Assembly (NCBI RefSeq): GCF_002879855.1
Contig: NZ_PNYB01000005.1
Coordinates: 186,001-250,000 of the forward strand
DNA from: Trinickia soli
Lineage (GTDB): Bacteria > Pseudomonadota > Gammaproteobacteria > Burkholderiales > Burkholderiaceae
Reading direction: 5' to 3'
Length of the DNA stretch: 64,000 nucleotides
The translations under genes were made by a program, and so were the position numbers. Positions 32,637-42,635 of this stretch are shown in pieces; the first letter of the stretch is position 1, and each line of letters begins with the position of its first letter. A model generated the notes under the pieces. It was not told the origin of the DNA and did not search any database. It saw nothing but the letters and a program-made list of their open reading frames with translations.

Positions 32637-35265
32637 CGATTCCTTCTGGTTCTTTCTCTTGGGTGCGCGCGGCGCGGGGTTTGCCCATCAATACGGGCTG
32701 GAAGACGACGGCGCCGACGAGCGTGCAAGACAGCGCAAGCGCCAACAGCCGGCCCATGCTCGCCGTGCCGGGGTGGTGCGAGAGCCACAGGCTGCCGAAT
32801 GCGGTGGCCGTCGTGGCTGCGCTGAACAATACCGCATGTGTGAGGCTCGAGGCGAGCAGGCTGGTCTGCCCCGAGCGCCATGCCATCACGAAATAAACCT
32901 TGAATGCGACGCCGACGCCGAGCATCAGGGGCAACGCAATGATGTTCGCAAAGTTCAACGGCATGTCGAACACGACGCAAAGCTCGAGCGTCACCAACGC
33001 AGAGACGAGCAGCGGAATCATCGTACGCAATACATCGCCGAATCGACCCAGCGTGACCCATAGCAACACGGTGATCGAAAGCACGGCCCAAGCGGCCGCC
33101 TGCAAAAACGCCTTGATGATCGTGTCGGCCGAATGCAGGATCGAAATCGGGCCGCCGATCGCGCCGGGCTCCGCTTGTTTTACAGCATGGGCGAAACGAC
33201 GCAGCATGGCGTCGTCGTTCGCGTCGACGCCCGCTGGCACGCGTGGCGAGATCTGCACAAGCGCGCGGCCGTCGGGGGCGACCCAATCGCGCACGAGCGC
33301 CGGCGGCAGCGTGTCGCGCGTAATCGCGGACGGCTGCAGCAGCATCGTGAGCTGGTGCAACGCGAGCCGAAGCGGCGTCGCGAATGCCGCTTCGGCTCGC
33401 TCACGTGTCGCCGCGTCGGCCGCCGCCAGCTTCGCCAGCGATGCCGAAAGCCGTTTGGCTTCTTTTGCACCGGGGCCCGGATGATCGTCGGCCGCATACG
33501 CGAGCTGATTCGAAGCACGTTTCAACGCGGCTACGCGCTGTGCGTCGGTGGCAGGCGGCGCGCTCGGCTGCGTCAATGCGGGCAACAGTGTTTGCGCCGC
33601 TTGCGCGATCAGCGCGAGCTTCTGCGGTTGATCGGGCGGGATGAACGTCGTGAGTGTCGTCACGCGCCCTACCTCGGGCACGCTGCTCAAGCGGTGCGCC
33701 GCCGAATCGGCCGCGGTGAGCGAGGGCGCCAACACGGCGACATCGTTGATCGATGCCTCGGGCGAGTCTTTCAACGACAGCAGCGTCGCCATCGATTCCG
33801 TCGTCGGATCCTTCAGATGAAGCGGGTTGAAGTCGAAGCGCAAATGCAGCAGTAACGGCGTCGCGCCGAGCACGACGATGAGCGTGCCCAGCAAGATCGG
33901 CTTGCGGTGATCCTGCAGAAAATCGTCGACGGGCGCGAGGCGCGGAAAGCCGGGCCGCGACGCCTCGCCGGGCGGCGCCATCAACTTGAGCAGCGCGGGC
34001 AGCAGCGTCATCGTGCTGAAGTAGGCGACGATCATGCCCACGCCCGCGATGAGGCCTAGCTCCGAAACGCCGCGATAGGCCGTCGGCAGAAAAGAGAAGA
34101 AGCTGACGGCGACAGCTGCGGCGGCCAGTGTGAGGGGCAGGCCCATCGAATGCGCGGCGCCGACGAGCGCATGATCGAGCCGCGGGTCGCGGTGACGCTC
34201 TTCTCGATACTTGACGCCGTATTGGATCGCGAAATCGGCGCCAAGCCCGATGAACAGGACCATGAACGCGACCGAAATCATGTTCAACGAGCCGACCATC
34301 ATGAGGCCGAGCGCGGCCGTAATCGGCAAACCGACGGCGAGGGTCACGAGCACGGCGAGAATCATCCGCTTCGAGCGCAGCGCCACCCAGAGAATCGCGA
34401 GCACGACGATCAGCGTGCCGATGCCATTGACGATCGCGCCGTCCTCGACCGAAGCAAATTCTTCGTCGGCGAGCGGCTGCTCGCCGGTCAGGCGCACGAC
34501 GGCGCCGTAGCGCTTTTGCAAGTCGAGCTCGCGCGCCACGGCGCGGATCGTGTCCGATGCCTGCGCACCGGCTTGCAGCGCCCCGTAGTTCACGACCGGT
34601 GTCACCGTTACGAACGATCGCGCGGGTTGATGCGCCGCATCGGCATCGACGAGAGCCCGCCAGGAGAACGCCGCGTTCTTGCCGGCCAATACGGCGTCGA
34701 CCGTATCGGCCGCGCGCGTGAGCAGCGTCGCCATGGCCGGAAGTTTGACCTGGCCTGATTCGAGCGGCAGGCCGAGCATCGTCGACAACGTCGTGGCGAG
34801 GCCCGTTACGCTCGGATCATGGGCGAGCGTATTGACGAGCGGACGGGCTTGCGAAAGTTGCGCCGTCGTACTTGCCACGCTATCGGTCGGCAAAAACAGC
34901 ATGCCGTTGTGCTCGAACAGCGGACCGCCGCCTGGCTGCGAGACAGCCCCGACCGCGGGGCGGTGCGCCGGACTCGACAGGCCCGCGGCAAGCGCGTCCG
35001 CCGCGGCGTCGGCCATCTCGGGCGCGCCTGCCTCGACCACGGCGAGAATCGTCTGACTGCGATCGGGAAAGGCACGGTCCATCGCATCGCCGAGCGCCGA
35101 CCATTGCGGATCGCTTTCGATGAGCTTGCTGATGTCGGTATTGATCTTGAAGTGTTGCGCCATGTAGACGCCGCTTGCGGCCGCCAGCACGAGCGAGAGC
35201 GCGACGATCCATATGGGTCGGCGCACCGAGAAGGCAACAAGACGAACAATGAGGGGCGTCAGCAT
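32629..35265 (-). CDS. hpnN: HpnN hopanoid transporter (MMPL/RND family)
   Basis: An 878-residue membrane protein with about twelve helices and two large periplasmic loops. The start is the ATG at 35265 ([10 protein letters not shown]), since the upstream extension is not hydrophobic. [20 protein letters not shown] opens the first helix, [20 protein letters not shown] is the first loop signature, and [19 protein letters not shown] and [20 protein letters not shown] are helix-rich RND motifs. HpnN moves hopanoids to the outer membrane. It is divergent from hpnM and coupled to mlaA. Confidence 0.95.
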   Translation of the reverse strand: MLTPLIVRLVAFSVRRPIWIVALSLVLAAASGVYMAQHFKINTDISKLIESDPQWSALGDAMDRAFPDRSQTILAVVEAGAPEMADAAADALAAGLSSPAHRPAVGAVSQPGGGPLFEHNGMLFLPTDSVASTTAQLSQARPLVNTLAHDPSVTGLATTLSTMLGLPLESGQVKLPAMATLLTRAADTVDAVLAGKNAAFSWRALVDADAAHQPARSFVTVTPVVNYGALQAGAQASDTIRAVARELDLQKRYGAVVRLTGEQPLADEEFASVEDGAIVNGIGTLIVVLAILWVALRSKRMILAVLVTLAVGLPITAALGLMMVGSLNMISVAFMVLFIGLGADFAIQYGVKYREERHRDPRLDHALVGAAHSMGLPLTLAAAAVAVSFFSFLPTAYRGVSELGLIAGVGMIVAYFSTMTLLPALLKLMAPPGEASRPGFPRLAPVDDFLQDHRKPILLGTLIVVLGATPLLLHLRFDFNPLHLKDPTTESMATLLSLKDSPEASINDVAVLAPSLTAADSAAHRLSSVPEVGRVTTLTTFIPPDQPQKLALIAQAAQTLLPALTQPSAPPATDAQRVAALKRASNQLAYAADDHPGPGAKEAKRLSASLAKLAAADAATRERAEAAFATPLRLALHQLTMLLQPSAITRDTLPPALVRDWVAPDGRALVQISPRVPAGVDANDDAMLRRFAHAVKQAEPGAIGGPISILHSADTIIKAFLQAAAWAVLSITVLLWVTLGRFGDVLRTMIPLLVSALVTLELCVVFDMPLNFANIIALPLMLGVGVAFKVYFVMAWRSGQTSLLASSLTHAVLFSAATTATAFGSLWLSHHPGTASMGRLLALALSCTLVGAVVFQPVLMGKPRAARTQEKEPEGIDG

Positions 35266-35588
35266 GAATCGGGATCGGCCGGCAGCGGGAAGGCAGGGAG
35301 CAAAACGCCTAAGTATACCGGCGGACGGGCTCGGGCCGCGGGTTGCCTCGCAGGCCGGCGCGGAACCGCACGGCGACCGCATGCGTCGAAGCTGAGGATG
35401 CACAGGCGAGGGTCGTTATACTGCCGAAATCGCTGGCGGAGTCGCTGACGGAATCGCTTCGCGGGTTTTTTCCGGCTTGCTTCCCGACGCGCTGTCCCCA
35501 ACTTCGTCCGGTTCGCCCAACGGTCTTTCGTGCAAGTTCAGGCACGAGCGATGCTGTCGATCCCCTTTCAATCGAGTCCCTACCTTCC
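35266..35588. other. Divergent hpnN/hpnM promoter region, no gene seen
   Basis: 323 bases between two divergent hopanoid transport genes. It must contain both promoters. I saw no convincing operator or hairpin. Confidence 0.45.
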
Positions 35589-36185
35589 ATGAAACGTTAC
35601 CTCTTCGCATTCTTTACGGCGGCATTCGTAAGCGCAGCCGCATGGGCCCAGACGGCGCCTGTCGACGTCGTCAGACAAGCGGTCACCGGCACCGTCGATA
35701 CGATGAAGCAAGACCCGGCCGCACGCGGCGGCGACATGTCGAAGATCGTGCAGATCGTGCAGACGCACTTTCTGCCGGCCACCAACTTCGAGAGGACCGC
35801 GCGCATTGCCGTGGGCGATGCCTGGAAGCAGGCGACGCCCGCCCAGCAGCAGGAACTGACGAAGCAATTCAAAGTCCTGATGACGCGCACCTACGCGGCC
35901 TCGCTGGCGCAACTCGGCACGCAGGATGCGCGGTTTTCGTTCAAGCCGGAGCAGGCGACGCCTACGGATGCGTTCGTGACGTCCACGGTTACGACGCCAG
36001 GCGACAGCCAGCAGGTGGGCTACCGTCTCGGCAAGGTGGGCAGCGACTGGAAGATCTACGACATCGACATGTCCGGTGCGTGGCTCATCCAGGTCTATCA
36101 GAATCAATTCAAGGCGCAGCTTGCCCAAGGCGGCATCGACGGCCTGATCAAATACCTCACCGCGCACAACGCGCGCAGCGAATAG
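35589..36185 (+). CDS. hpnM: HpnM / MlaC-type periplasmic lipid-binding protein
   Basis: A 198-residue exported protein started at the ATG at 35589. The signal peptide is MKRYLFAFFTAAFVSAAAWA. The mature protein has the MlaC/Ttg2D fold signature: IVQTHFLPATNFERTARIAV, QELTKQFKVLMTRTYAASLA, YRLGKVGSDWKIYDIDMSG and QFKAQLAQGGIDGLIKYL. MlaC proteins carry lipids across the periplasm; the hopanoid-locus version is called HpnM. It is divergent from hpnN, with which it may work. Confidence 0.93.
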   Translation: MKRYLFAFFTAAFVSAAAWAQTAPVDVVRQAVTGTVDTMKQDPAARGGDMSKIVQIVQTHFLPATNFERTARIAVGDAWKQATPAQQQELTKQFKVLMTRTYAASLAQLGTQDARFSFKPEQATPTDAFVTSTVTTPGDSQQVGYRLGKVGSDWKIYDIDMSGAWLIQVYQNQFKAQLAQGGIDGLIKYLTAHNARSE

Positions 36186-36206
36186 CCGGCACCGGGCCGG
36201 CGTCGA

Positions 36207-36851
36207 TCAACGCCGGCGTCGCTCGACGGCGAATTTGATCAGTTCGGCCTGCCCCTCGATTTCGAGCTTGCGTTTGATGTTGAGCCGGTGGGTCTCGACG
36301 GTGCGCACGGAAAGCGAATAGCGCTCGGCAATCTGCTTGCTCGAGAGCCCTTCGGCCAGCGCATCGAGGATTTCGCCCTCGCGCGGGGTGAGGCGCTCCA
36401 CGGGTGTCTGCATGGCGCTCGCCTGGATCATGCGGGCGGCGATGCCCGCGCTGAAGAACGTGCGATTTTGCAGCACGGCTGAAATCGCATGCACGATCTC
36501 CGTGGCCGGCGAATCCTTCAACACGTAGCCGCTCGCGCCCGCTCGCACGGCCTGCATGACGTATTCGATGTTGTCGTGCATCGACAGCATCAGCACGCGC
36601 ACCGCGGGAAAACGCTCGTGGAACACGCCGGCCAGCGCGATTCCGCTCATTCCGTTCATGCCGACATCCATCAACGCAAGATCGGGCGACAGCGTTTGCG
36701 CGAGCGCGAGCGCCTCCTCGGCATTACCCGCTTCGCCGGCCACGATGAGGCCGGGCACGCCCTCCAATCGAAGACGCAACCCGTCGCGTACGAGCGGATG
36801 ATCGTCGACGAGGATGATGTTGGCGGAACGGGAAGAAGCGGGCGCGTTCAT
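36207..36851 (-). CDS. NarL/LuxR-type response regulator
   Basis: A 214-residue two-domain regulator. The receiver has Asp-Asp in IILVDDHPLVRDGLRL, phosphoacceptor Asp in LALMDVGMNGMSGIAL and Lys in YVLKDSPATEI. The output helix-turn-helix lies in LTPREGEILDALAEGLSSKQ and SLSVRTVETHRLNIKRKL. Its 5' end overlaps the kinase gene by 4 nt, making a two-component pair. It sits between hpnM and hpnH, so hopanoid or envelope genes are possible targets; that is inference from position. Confidence 0.95.
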   Translation of the reverse strand: MNAPASSRSANIILVDDHPLVRDGLRLRLEGVPGLIVAGEAGNAEEALALAQTLSPDLALMDVGMNGMSGIALAGVFHERFPAVRVLMLSMHDNIEYVMQAVRAGASGYVLKDSPATEIVHAISAVLQNRTFFSAGIAARMIQASAMQTPVERLTPREGEILDALAEGLSSKQIAERYSLSVRTVETHRLNIKRKLEIEGQAELIKFAVERRRR

Positions 36852-38278
36852 GTCGGATGCTTGTCCTGCGAAGGTTCAATGGGCCTTGCGAGTATCGGAT
36901 GCGGGAGCGGCGCGGACGCGGAGACCAGCGTAAGTCCTGGTTGCGAGGCTATCGTCAGCGTACCGGCAACGGCCTCGAGCCGCTCGCGCATGTTGCGCAA
37001 GCCGATACCGCCGCGTGCATCGGCTTGCACGCGTTCGATGTCGAAGCCCCGCCCATCGTCGGCGATGGCGAGCGTCACCGTGTGCTCGGCGACAACGAAT
37101 GCGAGCGTCACGTGCGCAGCCTGCGCGTGCCGCACGATATTCGTCAACGCCTCCTGCGCAACGCGGAACAAGGCGGTGTTGACGGCCGCCGGCAACACGG
37201 CCGCGCGCGAAGCGGCGTCGGTCTCGACGCGCATCTCGATGCCCGTTTCTTCGCTGAGTTCGCGCGTCAATTGTTCGAGCGCCGCGGCAAGACCGAGATC
37301 ATCGAGCATCGACGGGCGCAGCGCATGCGAAATGCGCCGCACTTCGCGCAGCACATGCGAAAGGCGTGTTAGCGCAGTGCCGAGCGCCGCTTCCGCGCTC
37401 GGCACGCGCCGCTCCGGATGGCTCGCATGTTCGAGACGCGCGAGCGCCGATTCGAGCAACAGCTTGACCGACACCATCATTTGGCTGATGCCGTCGTGCA
37501 GTTCGCGCGAAAGCCGTGCGCGTTCGTGCTCCTGCGATTCGACAACCTGCTGCGCCAGCCGCTTGAGCTTGGCATCGGCGCTGCGATATTCGGAAACATT
37601 CAAAAATAGCGCACAGGCGGCGATGACGCCGAACCCAGCCAGTGCAATTGCACCGATCCACGTCATCGTGCGCGTGATATTGGCCGATGCGCTCGTATCG
37701 ATTCGGGCCAGCGCTTCAGTGACGCCGTCGAGATAGATACCGGTGCCGATCATCCAACCCCAACGCGGCAACGGTACGACGTAACCTAGTTTCGGTTCGA
37801 GTCGATTCGTGGACGGACGATGCCAAAGGTAGCGTACGTAGCCTCCACCCGCATTGGCCGCCGAAATGAGCTGCTGAATCGTCAGCGAACCCTTAGGATC
37901 CCTAAGCAACCACCAGTTGTGGCCGACGAGATCGGGTTCGCGCGGGTGCATCAGCGAATCGCCTTGCATGTCGTAGACGAAGAAGTAGCCGTCGGGCCCG
38001 AAGTCCATGCGCTGCAGCATGGCGAGCGCTTCGCGCTTGCGCGCCTCATCGTCCTGCGCATTGCCGGTAGCGTTATAGAGCGGCTCGATGGCCGTCACGG
38101 CAAGATCGACGTAGTGCTTGAGTTCGGTCCGCTTGCTCGAGAGATAGGCGGCCTCGAACGTCTCGCGTTGGGCCTTGGCGAGCGCGGCCGCTTGCAGACG
38201 CACGCCGATGCCGATCCCTACGATCGCTACGACGAATGGGACGATCGCCAGCAAAAAGATCTTTGTTTTGATCTTCAT
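36848..38278 (-). CDS. Cache-domain sensor histidine kinase (NarX/LiaS type)
   Basis: A 476-residue membrane kinase. One helix near the N-terminus (IFLLAIVPFVVAIVGIGIGV) and one at about 200-225 enclose a Cache-type periplasmic sensor (MDFGPDGYFFVYDMQGDSLM, GWMIGTGIYLDG). The HisKA_3 phosphoacceptor is in RARLSRELHDGISQMMVSVK, and the ATPase has IVRHAQAAHV, ADDGRGFD and GIGLRNMRERLEAVAG. It is the first gene of the pair with the LuxR-type regulator. Small organic acids are common Cache ligands, but the ligand is unknown here. Confidence 0.94.
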   Translation of the reverse strand: MKIKTKIFLLAIVPFVVAIVGIGIGVRLQAAALAKAQRETFEAAYLSSKRTELKHYVDLAVTAIEPLYNATGNAQDDEARKREALAMLQRMDFGPDGYFFVYDMQGDSLMHPREPDLVGHNWWLLRDPKGSLTIQQLISAANAGGGYVRYLWHRPSTNRLEPKLGYVVPLPRWGWMIGTGIYLDGVTEALARIDTSASANITRTMTWIGAIALAGFGVIAACALFLNVSEYRSADAKLKRLAQQVVESQEHERARLSRELHDGISQMMVSVKLLLESALARLEHASHPERRVPSAEAALGTALTRLSHVLREVRRISHALRPSMLDDLGLAAALEQLTRELSEETGIEMRVETDAASRAAVLPAAVNTALFRVAQEALTNIVRHAQAAHVTLAFVVAEHTVTLAIADDGRGFDIERVQADARGGIGLRNMRERLEAVAGTLTIASQPGLTLVSASAPLPHPILARPIEPSQDKHPT

Positions 38279-38343
38279 GGTCGATAGCGGCGCGCTGTTG
38301 TGTCAATCATCTGAACCAATGCAACGGCGCATTGCCGTAAAGC

Positions 38344-38375
38344 AAACGGCGCGGCCCATTGGGACCGCGCCGTTT
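38344..38375. terminator. Strong hairpin between hpnH and the kinase gene
   Basis: AAACGGCGCGG (38344-38354) and CCGCGCCGTTT (38365-38375) form a perfect 11-bp stem with a 10-nt loop, 35 bases past the hpnH stop. On the minus strand it is followed by GCTTT, so it is a likely terminator for the ispH-hpnH transcript, separating it from the two-component genes. Confidence 0.72.
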
Positions 38376-38409
38376 CGGGTTGTGCGAAGGGGTCCGCCCG
38401 CGCCGATGC

Positions 38410-39561
38410 TCAGTGCGCCGCCGCCGTACGCGTGTTTTTCGCGTTGGCTGCGCGCCCGATTTCTTCGAGTTTGATCTCGACGTGGCGCGAGAAGACGTAT
38501 TCGGCCGGCCGCTGCTTGTCGAGCGGAATGTCCTTGGCGAAGGCGCCTTCGATCTTCGGGCCGCGCATGCTGACGCCCAATGCCTTCAGCGGATGTGCAA
38601 CCGTATCCATGACGGCCGTTGCTTCGAAACCGCTATGGACCATGCAATCCGCGCACTTTTCGTAGTTGCCGGTGCCATAAGCGTCCCAGTCCGTTTCTTC
38701 CATCAGTTCCTTGAAGGTCTTTGCGTACCCTTCGCCGACGAGATAGCACGGACGCTGCCAGCCGAACACCGTGCGCGCCGGGTTGCCCCATGGCGTGCAG
38801 TGATAGGTTTGGTTGCCGGCGAGGAAATCGAGGAACATCGCCGACTGGCTGAACGACCAGTTCTTGCCGCGATTGCCGCGCTTGAAGATTTCGCGGAACA
38901 ACTGCTTGGTTTTATCGCGGTTGAGGAAGTGCTGCTGATCGGGCGCGCGCTCGTAAGCATAGCCGGGCGAAACCGTGATGCCGTCGACCCCCATCGGGCC
39001 GAGCGTATCGAAGAACGCGGCGACGCGTTCCGGCTTCGCATCGTTGAACAGCGTGCAGTTGATGTTGACGCGAAAGCCCCGGCGCTTGGCCTCGCGAATC
39101 GCGGCGACGGCCTTGTCGTATACGCCGTCTTGCGACACCGAATGGTCGTGCATCGCCTGGTCGCCGTCGAGGTGAACCGACCAGACGAAGTACGGGCTTG
39201 GCTGATAGTCGTCCATCTTCTTTTCCATCAGCAGCGCGTTCGTGCAGAGATAGACGAACTTCTTGCGTGCGATGATGCCCTTCACGATGGTGGGCATTTC
39301 CTTATGCAGCAGCGGCTCGCCGCCGGCGATCGACACCACCGGGGCGCCGCACTCGTCCACCGCGCCGAGGCACTCTTCCACCGACAGCCGTTGATTCAGG
39401 ATCGGATCCGGGTAATCGATCTTGCCGCAGCCGTTGCATGCGAGGTTGCAACGAAAGAGCGGCTCGAGCATCAGCGCGAGCGGATAGCGTTTGTTGCCGC
39501 TGAGATGCTGGCGCGTGATGTAGGCGCCAACGCGAAGTTTCTGCAAAAGCGGGATGGACAC
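38410..39561 (-). CDS. hpnH: Adenosylhopane synthase HpnH (radical SAM)
   Basis: A 383-residue radical SAM enzyme that adds the adenosyl group to hopene, the first step of C35 hopanoids. The iron-sulfur cluster cysteines Cys38, Cys42 and Cys45 are in FRCNLACNGCGKIDYP. SIAGGEPLLHKEMPTIVKGI is the SAM-binding motif. PWGNPARTVFGWQRPCYLVG and YGTGNYEKCADCMVHSGFEA are typical HpnH C-terminal features. The gene lies 10 bases downstream of ispH and forms an operon with it. The C-terminal tail is short and basic. Confidence 0.96.
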   Translation of the reverse strand: MSIPLLQKLRVGAYITRQHLSGNKRYPLALMLEPLFRCNLACNGCGKIDYPDPILNQRLSVEECLGAVDECGAPVVSIAGGEPLLHKEMPTIVKGIIARKKFVYLCTNALLMEKKMDDYQPSPYFVWSVHLDGDQAMHDHSVSQDGVYDKAVAAIREAKRRGFRVNINCTLFNDAKPERVAAFFDTLGPMGVDGITVSPGYAYERAPDQQHFLNRDKTKQLFREIFKRGNRGKNWSFSQSAMFLDFLAGNQTYHCTPWGNPARTVFGWQRPCYLVGEGYAKTFKELMEETDWDAYGTGNYEKCADCMVHSGFEATAVMDTVAHPLKALGVSMRGPKIEGAFAKDIPLDKQRPAEYVFSRHVEIKLEEIGRAANAKNTRTAAAH

Positions 39562-39571
39562 GGCAAACTCC

Positions 39572-40516
39572 TTAAACTTGGCGTGCGTCGGCAGGCTCGA
39601 TGAGCTTTGCCGGCAGCTTGAATTCGACTTTTTCTTCGCGGCCCGACATCGTCGAAACTTCGACGGGGCCCAGTTTGCGCAGCGCGCTGATCACGTGTTC
39701 GACCATTTCTTCCGGCGCCGATGCGCCAGCCGTGATGCCAACCGTCTGCGCATTGGCGAACCATTCGGGCTTCAGTTCCGAGCCGTCGGCCACGAGGTAG
39801 CTCGGTACGCCGGTTTCGGCGCCGATCTCGCGCAGGCGATTCGAATTCGAGCTGTTGGTTGCGCCGACCACGAGCAACACGTCCACTTGCTCGCTCAATT
39901 CGCGCACTGCGGCCTGCCGGTTTTGCGTGGCGTAGCAGATATCGCGCGTATCGGGGCCGACGATATTGCTGAAACGCCGCGTGAGCGCTTCGATAATGCC
40001 GCGCGTATCGTCCACGGACAGCGTGGTTTGCGTCACGTAGGCGAGCGGCGTGTCCTCGGGCAGATCGAGCGTGGCGACTTCGGCCTCGCTTTGCACGAGT
40101 AGCACCTTGCCCGGGATCTGGCCGATCGTGCCTTCGACTTCGGGGTGCCCGGCATGGCCGATCAGGATCAGCGTGCGGCCGGCGGCCACATATTGGCGCC
40201 CTTGCACATGCACTTTCGTGACGAGCGGGCAGGTGGCGTCGAGCACATCGAGCCCGCGGGCCTGCGCGTCGCGTTCGACGCTTTGCGCTACGCCGTGCGC
40301 GCTGAAAATGGCGACCGCGCCGTGCGGCACTTCATCCAATTCCTCGACGAACCGCGCGCCTTTGCTGCGCAGATTCTCGACGACGTGCCGGTTATGCACG
40401 ATTTCGTGTCGCACGTACACGGGGGCGCCGTGCCGTTGTAATGCGCGATCGACGATTTCGATCGCACGTACGACGCCCGCACAAAAGCCGCGGGGTTGAG
40501 CAAGGATGACTCGCAT
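39572..40516 (-). CDS. ispH: 4-hydroxy-3-methylbut-2-enyl diphosphate reductase
   Basis: A 314-residue Fe4S4 enzyme, last step of the MEP isoprenoid pathway, yielding IPP and DMAPP. The start is the ATG at 40516. Cluster Cys12 is in [16 protein letters not shown], the second region is [12 protein letters not shown] and the third [31 protein letters not shown] is also typical. Many Burkholderia have a second ispH copy in the hopanoid locus, so this may be the duplicate that boosts precursor supply. Confidence 0.96.
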   Translation of the reverse strand: MRVILAQPRGFCAGVVRAIEIVDRALQRHGAPVYVRHEIVHNRHVVENLRSKGARFVEELDEVPHGAVAIFSAHGVAQSVERDAQARGLDVLDATCPLVTKVHVQGRQYVAAGRTLILIGHAGHPEVEGTIGQIPGKVLLVQSEAEVATLDLPEDTPLAYVTQTTLSVDDTRGIIEALTRRFSNIVGPDTRDICYATQNRQAAVRELSEQVDVLLVVGATNSSNSNRLREIGAETGVPSYLVADGSELKPEWFANAQTVGITAGASAPEEMVEHVISALRKLGPVEVSTMSGREEKVEFKLPAKLIEPADARQV

Positions 40517-40840
40517 TGATGGCGAACTCCGACCTGACCGGGCGACCGAGCCGCCGGCGATGAGCGGCGTGATGGCCCCGATTCCAAACCTATTATTAGA
40601 AAGCGGCCGCGATAGCCGGCAAACCAACCCAAACGCGCATTCTAACGCTATCGGGCCGCGAACGCTTTCCGCAAGGCACACAGGCGTTGCGAAATACCAG
40701 CATGTCCGGCGGCCGCGGGCCGGGTCGACGGATCAGGGGCGGCGGTCGCGCCATCCCCGGCGGCAAGCCGGTAGACTAGCGAACCGCGCGCATTTGGTTG
40801 CGGTTTGCTTTCGCCAATCCTTTCAAATTCATTTCGTCGC
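40517..40840. other. Divergent ispH/hpnB promoter region, no gene seen
   Basis: 324 bases between divergent hopanoid genes. A TATTAT element near 40589 could be a promoter -10 box. Nothing else was recognised. Confidence 0.4.
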
Positions 40841-42004
40841 ATGTTATTCGGCCTGTCGATCCTCTCGCTGATCATTTGGTGCGTCCTGCTGTTCGCGCGG
40901 GGCGGGTTTTGGCGTACGCGCTGCGCCCCGTCCGTCGCCGTCGATACGATCGAGACCTGGCCGGCCGTGGTGGCGGTCGTGCCAGCACGCAATGAAGCCG
41001 ACGTGATCGGCCCGGCGGTGACGTCGTTGATCGAGCAGGCATATGCCGGGCCGTTCCATGTCGTCGTCGTCGACGATCACAGCACGGACGGCACCGCGGA
41101 CGCGGCTCGTGCGGCTGCCTTGGCGCTCGGCAAGCCCGACCGGCTGACGGTCATCGCGGCCGAGCCGTTGCCCGCGGGGTGGTCCGGCAAAGTCTGGGCG
41201 CAGTCTCAAGGCGTGGCGGCCGTCACCGGACGCGGCTTGCCGGCCGATTACCTGCTGCTGACGGACGCGGATATCGCGCACCCGGCAGATGCCGTCACCG
41301 AACTCGTTGCGCGCGCAACGATCGAGCAGCGTGATCTCGTTTCGCTGATGGTGCGGCTGCGTTGCGATTCCTTCTGGGAGAAGGCGCTGATTCCGGCGTT
41401 CGTGTTTTTCTTCGCGAAGCTTTATCCCTTCAAGTGGGTGGGCAATCCGCGCAACAAGACGGCGGCCGCGGCCGGCGGCTGCATGCTCGTCAAACGCGCG
41501 GCACTCGAAGAGGCCGGCGGGATGGCGTCGATCCGCTCGGCGCTCATCGACGATTGCTCGCTCGCGGCGCGCATCAAACACCGTGGGCAAGGCGGTCATT
41601 CGATTTCGCTCGACGTTGCGGCGAAGAGCCATTCGCTGCGCCCGTATGACGGCCCCGGCGAAATCTGGAACATGATCGCGCGCACGGCCTTCACACAATT
41701 GCATTATTCGCCGTGGCTGCTTGCCGGCACCTTGGTGGGCATGACGGTGATCTATCTCGCGCCACCCGTCGTCGCAATCGTGCTTGGCCCGCTCGGCTGG
41801 CCGGCATGGCTTGCGTGGGGCGCAATGTGCTGCGCCTATGCGCCGATGCTGCGTTACTACGGCCGCTCGCCCTGGTGGGCGCCGGCTCTGCCGCTCGTCG
41901 CGTTGTTTTACGTCGGTGCGACCGTTGCATCCGCCGTGCGTTATTGGCGCGGCAAGGGCGGCCAGTGGAAGGCGCGCGTCCAAGCGCCGGCGCGGGGCAA
42001 TTGA
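40841..42004 (+). CDS. hpnB: Hopene-associated glycosyltransferase HpnB
   Basis: A 387-residue family-2 glycosyltransferase. The ATG at 40841 (MLFGLSILSL) gives the usual family N-terminus, which is a membrane anchor. The catalytic fold has VVAVVPARNEADVIGPAVTS, VVVDDHSTDGTADAARAA and LLLTDADIAHPADAVTEL, the DxD-type metal site. Three hydrophobic segments follow in the C-terminus. HpnB is a conserved hopanoid-cluster transferase whose exact substrate is not settled. It diverges from ispH-hpnH. Confidence 0.92.
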   Translation: MLFGLSILSLIIWCVLLFARGGFWRTRCAPSVAVDTIETWPAVVAVVPARNEADVIGPAVTSLIEQAYAGPFHVVVVDDHSTDGTADAARAAALALGKPDRLTVIAAEPLPAGWSGKVWAQSQGVAAVTGRGLPADYLLLTDADIAHPADAVTELVARATIEQRDLVSLMVRLRCDSFWEKALIPAFVFFFAKLYPFKWVGNPRNKTAAAAGGCMLVKRAALEEAGGMASIRSALIDDCSLAARIKHRGQGGHSISLDVAAKSHSLRPYDGPGEIWNMIARTAFTQLHYSPWLLAGTLVGMTVIYLAPPVVAIVLGPLGWPAWLAWGAMCCAYAPMLRYYGRSPWWAPALPLVALFYVGATVASAVRYWRGKGGQWKARVQAPARGN

Positions 42005-42031
42005 ACGCCGCTCCGATGGCTGCCGTTGCTG

Positions 42032-42520
42032 CTATTTCTGTGTCAGCAACATGTAAAGCTGAATCGCGGCGTCGGGGGAGAACGCGAACGGCACCCAGCC
42101 GTGGCCCGTATGCCGCGCAAACAAGAGACGGTCGCCGTTTGTCTGCTTTTGCATGGCCATGACGGGGTTTTTCGTGGAGGCGAAACGCCAACCCGGCGCA
42201 AGCGCCATCGGCGGCTCGGGCTTCATCGACGCGCGCGCGTTCGCGAGTTCCTCGATCAATTGACCGATCTGCTCGGGGCGCAGCGTAACGGTTTGCGCGC
42301 CGATGCTCAACGTCAGCTCGTTGTGCGAAGGACGCGCGACGCGTAGCGTCGGCTGTGCCTCCGGTCCTGCGGACGGTTCGGGCGCTGCGTTGGCTTCGGT
42401 TTCGGTTTCGGGCAAGGCTTCGGCCCTGGCCTGCCCGGCGGCGGCCTGCGCAAGCCGAAGGAGCTCACTGAGCCGATCGACCTGTGCGTCGATCGCACCG
42501 ATCTGTTCTTCCAGGTTCAT
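42032..42520 (-). CDS. Hypothetical protein with N-terminal coiled coil
   Basis: A 162-residue protein with no family I can name. Residues 1-30 (MNLEEQIGAIDAQVDRLSEL) look like a short coiled coil. A Pro/Glu/Ala linker leads to a beta-rich C-terminal part (NELTLSIGAQTVTLRPEQIG, APGWRFASTKNPVMAMQKQT, GWVPFAFSPDAAIQLYMLLT). It lies between hpnB (convergent) and hpnA on the same strand as hpnA. No signal peptide is seen, and a hopanoid role is unproven. Confidence 0.8.
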   Translation of the reverse strand: MNLEEQIGAIDAQVDRLSELLRLAQAAAGQARAEALPETETEANAAPEPSAGPEAQPTLRVARPSHNELTLSIGAQTVTLRPEQIGQLIEELANARASMKPEPPMALAPGWRFASTKNPVMAMQKQTNGDRLLFARHTGHGWVPFAFSPDAAIQLYMLLTQK

Positions 42521-42635
42521 ACGACGACGGCTATCTCAAGCAAAGAGACGCGATTCTACCGGGTGCGCGCCGACTGCATTCGCGCGCGAGGCCGTCGAGT
42601 TGTAACAAAATGCACGCGCCGCGGTCGGCCATGCG